Source: Spirogloea muscicola (taxonomy: Eukaryota; Streptophyta; Zygnematophyceae; Spirogloeales; Spirogloeaceae). From it: a DNA stretch of 11,682 nt. The position numbers were made by a program, and so were the translations under genes. Positions within the stretch are counted from its first letter, which is position 1, and the number at the start of each line of letters is the position of its first letter. The stretch lies in the NCBI GenBank assembly GCA_009602725.1, contig WELB01000007.1, positions 1,471,261-1,482,942 of the forward strand, read 5' to 3'. The notes beneath the pieces were generated by a model. The model made no database searches, was not told the DNA's origin, and saw only the letters and a list, made by a program, of their open reading frames with translations. Below are positions 8,476-11,682 of the stretch, piece after piece.

Positions 8476-8480
8476 TTACA
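8476..8480 (-). terminator. Candidate TGTAA polyadenylation signal for COQ8
   Basis: TTACA on the plus strand reads TGTAA on the minus strand, about 170 bases after the COQ8 stop codon. I found no other minus-strand TGTAA between 7769 and 8647, so it is the best candidate for this gene. It is the right half of the palindrome shared with the distal HAC signal. Confidence 0.5.
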
Positions 8481-8647
8481 TCGTAGAATGCTGGTACTAA
8501 GAGGTTCGGACATAGGTTGCTACACGTGCAGAGCTTGTAGCTGGCAATTATATTGTCACAGACATCAGTCACAATAGTGACTAGCTAAGCTAAGCAGCCT
8601 TGGGTGGTGAAACTTTGCAATAATCCCATGACCCTGAACATGCTGTC

Positions 8648-11600
8648 TTACGCAGCTAGAGCTTCTTGTACAGTCTTCTGCGTCTGCTCGACCTCTGCTG
8701 AAGGTGCTCCAAATTTGTGGTTGTCAAAGATGTCCAGAAACATGGCTCTGCAAGGCAGGCGGGCTCTGAGCTTGATGCATGCGAGGAAGCACCCTGAGAG
8801 CTTCCTGTGAAGGCTGTATGCCGCCTCTGGCGGCGGCGTCAAGCGGTGCTGCACCAACGTTGCTCCCAGCTCCGTGACCCTAAAGCCCCCATAAGTGTGG
8901 GACCCACAGTCAGATGCATTGACTAACCCCAGCAGAAAGCTTTGCTGATGGACAAAGGCGACCACAGCACAGTACTTCATGATGTACACATTGCTAGCAG
9001 TGAGAATGCTTACCTCCTCGTAATGTCCCCTGTCTGAAAGTCAAAGTTGCCCGGCTTGGAGAAGGGCAGGCCAACCATGAAGGCTGCCTGCGTGTGAGCG
9101 TCGAGCAGCACCTCACTTTCGTCGCCAGTCAGGAATCCCAGTCGCCTTGACATCTCAATGACATTGTCTCTGTCTCTATCAGCACATGCTCGCACCTGCA
9201 CAGTACGCTGCCTCGCTATATCAAGACCTGTATTTTGAAAAAAATAGGCTCCCAGGAAGTCGTAACCAGAGGACGAATATGCTCCATGCAGGGGAGGTAC
9301 TAAAATTGGATTTTGCAATGTGATGCCATGCTGAGACTGCCTAGGACTTCATCTGGGCCGGCCTCATTTGATAGTATGCATAATCTCAGAGTGCAAAAGG
9401 CAATCTGTGACTACCATGAGCAGATAGTCATCTATGAATGGCTTAGGATAGTCGCGCGCTGCACCAAAATCGATGAGGTTGATCGTGTCGGTCTCAGCAT
9501 CATACAAGAAATTGCCCCAATTTGGATCCGTCTGCCAATGTGCAACATGAGAGGCGCAGCCGGGAGTCACCAGTCAGTACTGAGTAGGTAGTTACAGAGC
9601 TTAGAGTGTCCAACTTCGTTCTTCCACATATCAGGGCTCTGTTCTAGGCCAGGAATGTCCACCGCATGTGAATCATTCGCTGAAGGATGAAAGGCTGCAC
9701 AGCTTGGAAGCAAGTTAGTTGTTTCATAAGATTGAGTTGCCTTTTCTCCAGGCACCGGCAGCTAACCAGGGCCACTTGTGAAGCACCTGAAGCACAGGCT
9801 GAAGCTCACCTGCATGAATTGGAAGACAAACAATTCTCGAAGGGTGAGCCTCAAAAGGCGCTCTGCTACGCTGTCCCGAACATCTTGGTCCAGACTCGCC
9901 ACCTTGTCAATGGTCAGACCTGCACGCTGGGCACACAGTAGTTGGAATTGACAATCTGCGCAACTTCCAGTTGATGTCCAACCTTGACAGGACAACATTT
10001 CTCGCTCTCAGACAGTCTAGTCTTTAGACAGCACGAAGGAGCTCAGCTGCTCACCTGGAACCAGCTCGGTGGTAAGCACGCGCCGGCTTGAGAGCTCGTC
10101 TATCACGCCAGGAACATGGTATCCGTGCTCGCCCTTCATCAGCGCCTGGTACCGCCTCTGGCTCTCCGCTTCCGCCACGTAGTTACATTCCCTGGCTAGC
10201 TCAGACTTGGCTACCTGCCGTCAGTCGCAACTGTGGGCTCAGTAATGGAGGCAGCTCAGCGCATGGCCATGCTGCGCAGTGGAGGAAAGCCAACCAAAGG
10301 ACCTGGGACGTGTGGCCTTTTCCATTAGCAAATGCCTGTCGTCGTGAGGTATGCTCCAATGGCAAGAAATGTGGATGATCGTGCTGCGCGCAGCTGCAAA
10401 AAGCGCTCACCTTCATAGCCTGGTCAAGGTACAGCTGCTTGGGCACAAGGTTGGTGAAGCGCAGGAGCCGCTTGAGGTTCTCAATGTCGCTCTCGATGCT
10501 GTCAGCCACGCCAGGATACTGCACCTTCACTGCCACGTGCTGCCAGCTTGCCATCACCCCCCTGTGCACCTGGCAGAGTCACCTCGCCAGGATCCATGGC
10601 CACATCAGCCACACCTGCCCCACCCGCCGGCCTCCCCAGCATGTGTGCTAGACAATCTGGCAGGAGGACTGCCCTCCAACTTTCAGCAGCAGTAAGCACA
10701 GCGTCTCACAGGAGGTTCAACAGGGACTCCTTGTTGCTGCTGGATTTGAGATGTGCAAAGGGCATTATTTCCGGATTGCACATCTGCTCCTTTGCAGTGA
10801 TTTGTGTGCATTTAGCTCGCAACTTCAGCGGATGACCTGGTGCTTCGATGTTCGGGCTCATGAGAACCGACATTCTATCCCAGAGCGGCCTGTGCAGTGA
10901 CCTGCCCGATGCTGGCAGCTGCCATGGGAACGAAGTCAAAATCCGCCAGCTTGCTTCTCCACTCCGGACCCAGCTCCGCCGTCAGGGCCTGCTCCAGCTG
11001 ACGCCGAGGCATCGCGTCCGCGCCTGCCCTTACTCTCTCCAGTGCTTGCAGGATCTGCGAAGCAGGGTGCATGCAGACCAAGTTCGTAACAAGCATCAAA
11101 GAGACCAAGTCTTTTTGCAAGACAAGGAACAAGCCAAGGAAGGGCAGCCGGAGAGAAAGTCTGCATGATCTCTGGTGCTTTGGGTCGTCAGTGGCAGCTG
11201 CAGTCATTGCCATGCCAGGGTGAGTTGACTGACTCTGATAAGCACATCAAAAACTGCGTATACCAGACAACGCCCACATGACATAATACAGCCTCTCGGG
11301 TTGCAGTGAGCAATAAGCTAATCTTCAAATGCCCCGGATCTTGAGCTGCAAGTTGTTGAGCCGTCGAAAGACACAGGCTAAAGCCCCGTGCGTGCCGCTC
11401 TCGAAGGCCCCATCACCTGAGGGGGGAAGATGGCCTCGTCCTGGATGCTCAGCATCTGACCGAGCTTGAGCGCCGCGCCGCGCATGCGGCACAGGGCCAG
11501 CGCCAGCCGCTCCGCGTTGCGCTCCGTGAGCGCCGCGCTGAACGCCCGCCCGGCGCCCTCGCCGCCGCTGCCGGTGCCCACCAGGAGCCGCCGCGCCGAC

Positions 11601-11682
11601 TCCTGGAGGGTGCCCAGCGCCAGGTCCGCCCCCAAGCCCGCGAATCTGGCTGGGGCGCCGCCACAAGCCAGGCAGCGCGCCG
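8648..11682 (-). CDS. COQ8: ABC1/ADCK3/COQ8-family atypical kinase, 5'-partial (8 exons)
   Basis: Atypical protein-kinase-like ATPase needed for ubiquinone biosynthesis at the mitochondrial inner membrane. Minus-strand exons in transcript order: >11682-11417, 11054-10902, 10569-10411, 10214-10055, 9919-9810, 9531-9415, 9195-9014, 8879-8648. All seven introns are GT-AG, and the joined frame stays open for 458 codons to TAA at 8650-8648. Numbering from the first whole codon: KxGQ motif KLGQ 72-75 inside [18 protein letters not shown], Ala-rich loop AAASIGQ 133-139, VAVK Lys154, ELARECNY 197-204, catalytic TDPNWGN with Asp284 and Asn289, DFG Asp303, and C-terminal YSLHRKLSG. The match is closest to the plant mitochondrial ABC1/ADCK3 type rather than the plastid ABC1K groups. 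The window ends before any start codon or targeting peptide. Codons before GLGADLALG are less certain, because an acceptor could lie near 11650. Confidence 0.92.
9415..9531 (-). other. Catalytic and DFG segment of the COQ8 kinase (single exon)
   Basis: This 39-codon, phase 0-0 exon encodes the catalytic Asp/Asn pair in TDPNWGN, where the family replaces the usual HRD motif, and the metal-binding Asp in [11 protein letters not shown]. Both motifs are intact, so the gene appears functional. Losing this exon would remove the active site without shifting the frame. Confidence 0.85.
11456..11467 (-). other. KxGQ signature motif of the COQ8 kinase
   Basis: The four codons encode KLGQ. In human ADCK3 and yeast Coq8 this family-specific motif folds over the ATP site, blocks ordinary protein-kinase activity and is needed for function. 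Together with the Ala-rich loop at 10902-10922 (in place of a Gly-rich loop), it assigns the protein to the UbiB/ABC1 atypical kinases. Confidence 0.88.

Larger units (their letters stand above)
7769..8647. other. Convergent intergenic region, 3' UTRs of both genes
   Basis: About 880 bases between the HAC stop codon and the COQ8 stop codon. I see no protein with recognisable motifs and no tRNA or rRNA. The short open frames here (for example 8384-8572 minus) have no family signature. The region contains TGTAA elements facing each gene and is best read as two 3' UTRs. Whether the HAC 3' UTR ends soon after 8212 or runs to 8475 cannot be told from sequence alone. Confidence 0.7.

Noticed and set aside
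8384-8572. Short minus-strand open frame in the intergenic region
   Set aside because: 62 codons, no conserved motif, and it covers the candidate polyadenylation palindrome; it is more likely 3' UTR.
8604-8810. Short plus-strand open frame overlapping the COQ8 last exon
   Set aside because: It is antisense to a conserved coding exon and has no family features.
10570-11416. Search for nested features in the two long COQ8 introns (10570-10901 and 11055-11416)
   Set aside because: Nothing beyond splice sites was recognised; the plus-strand frames here are antisense shadows.

Overview
This window is eukaryotic nuclear DNA, most likely from a green alga (Chlorophyta, perhaps Trebouxiophyceae). 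It carries two intron-rich genes arranged tail to tail. The evidence is many short GT-AG introns (about 100-440 bases), moderately GC-rich DNA with very GC-rich first exons, TGTAA elements of the kind used as polyadenylation signals in chlorophytes, and proteins that match land-plant versions of their families far better than animal or fungal ones. The lineage below green alga is a guess.

Positions 34-7768, plus strand: a CBP/p300-type histone acetyltransferase of the plant HAC family. I assembled it by hand as 16 exons joined by 15 GT-AG introns. The joined coding length is 4722 nt, a whole number of codons, giving 1573 residues with no internal stop. Domain order is KIX-like N-terminus, MIPxPG-type motifs, Gln/Ala-rich low-complexity region, TAZ1, a linker with a cluster of SUMO consensus motifs, PHD/RING-like zinc module, HAT (KAT11) fold with a lysine-rich loop and an inserted ZZ finger, second ZZ, and C-terminal TAZ2. 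The equivalents of p300 Trp1436 and Tyr1467 are present with the same 31-residue spacing.

Positions 7769-8647: the convergent intergenic region. It holds the 3' UTRs of both genes and no recognisable gene. The perfect palindrome TGTAATTACA at 8471-8480 gives one TGTAA on each strand, so each gene could end there.

Positions 8648-11682, minus strand: the 3' eight exons of an ABC1/ADCK/COQ8-family atypical kinase (ubiquinone biosynthesis, mitochondrial inner membrane), closest to the plant mitochondrial ABC1/ADCK3 type. The KxGQ motif, Ala-rich loop, VAVK lysine, catalytic Asp/Asn segment and DFG motif are all present. The extreme N-terminus, with start codon and targeting peptide, lies beyond the right edge.

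The two genes have no obvious functional link: one is a nuclear chromatin coactivator, the other a mitochondrial coenzyme Q factor. No mobile element, CRISPR array, tRNA, rRNA, virus or toxin gene was recognised. The most interesting points are inside the HAC gene (the SUMO-motif cluster, the single-exon lysine-rich loop with weak splice sites, an intron directly beside the catalytic Tyr) and the shared palindromic 3' end signal.
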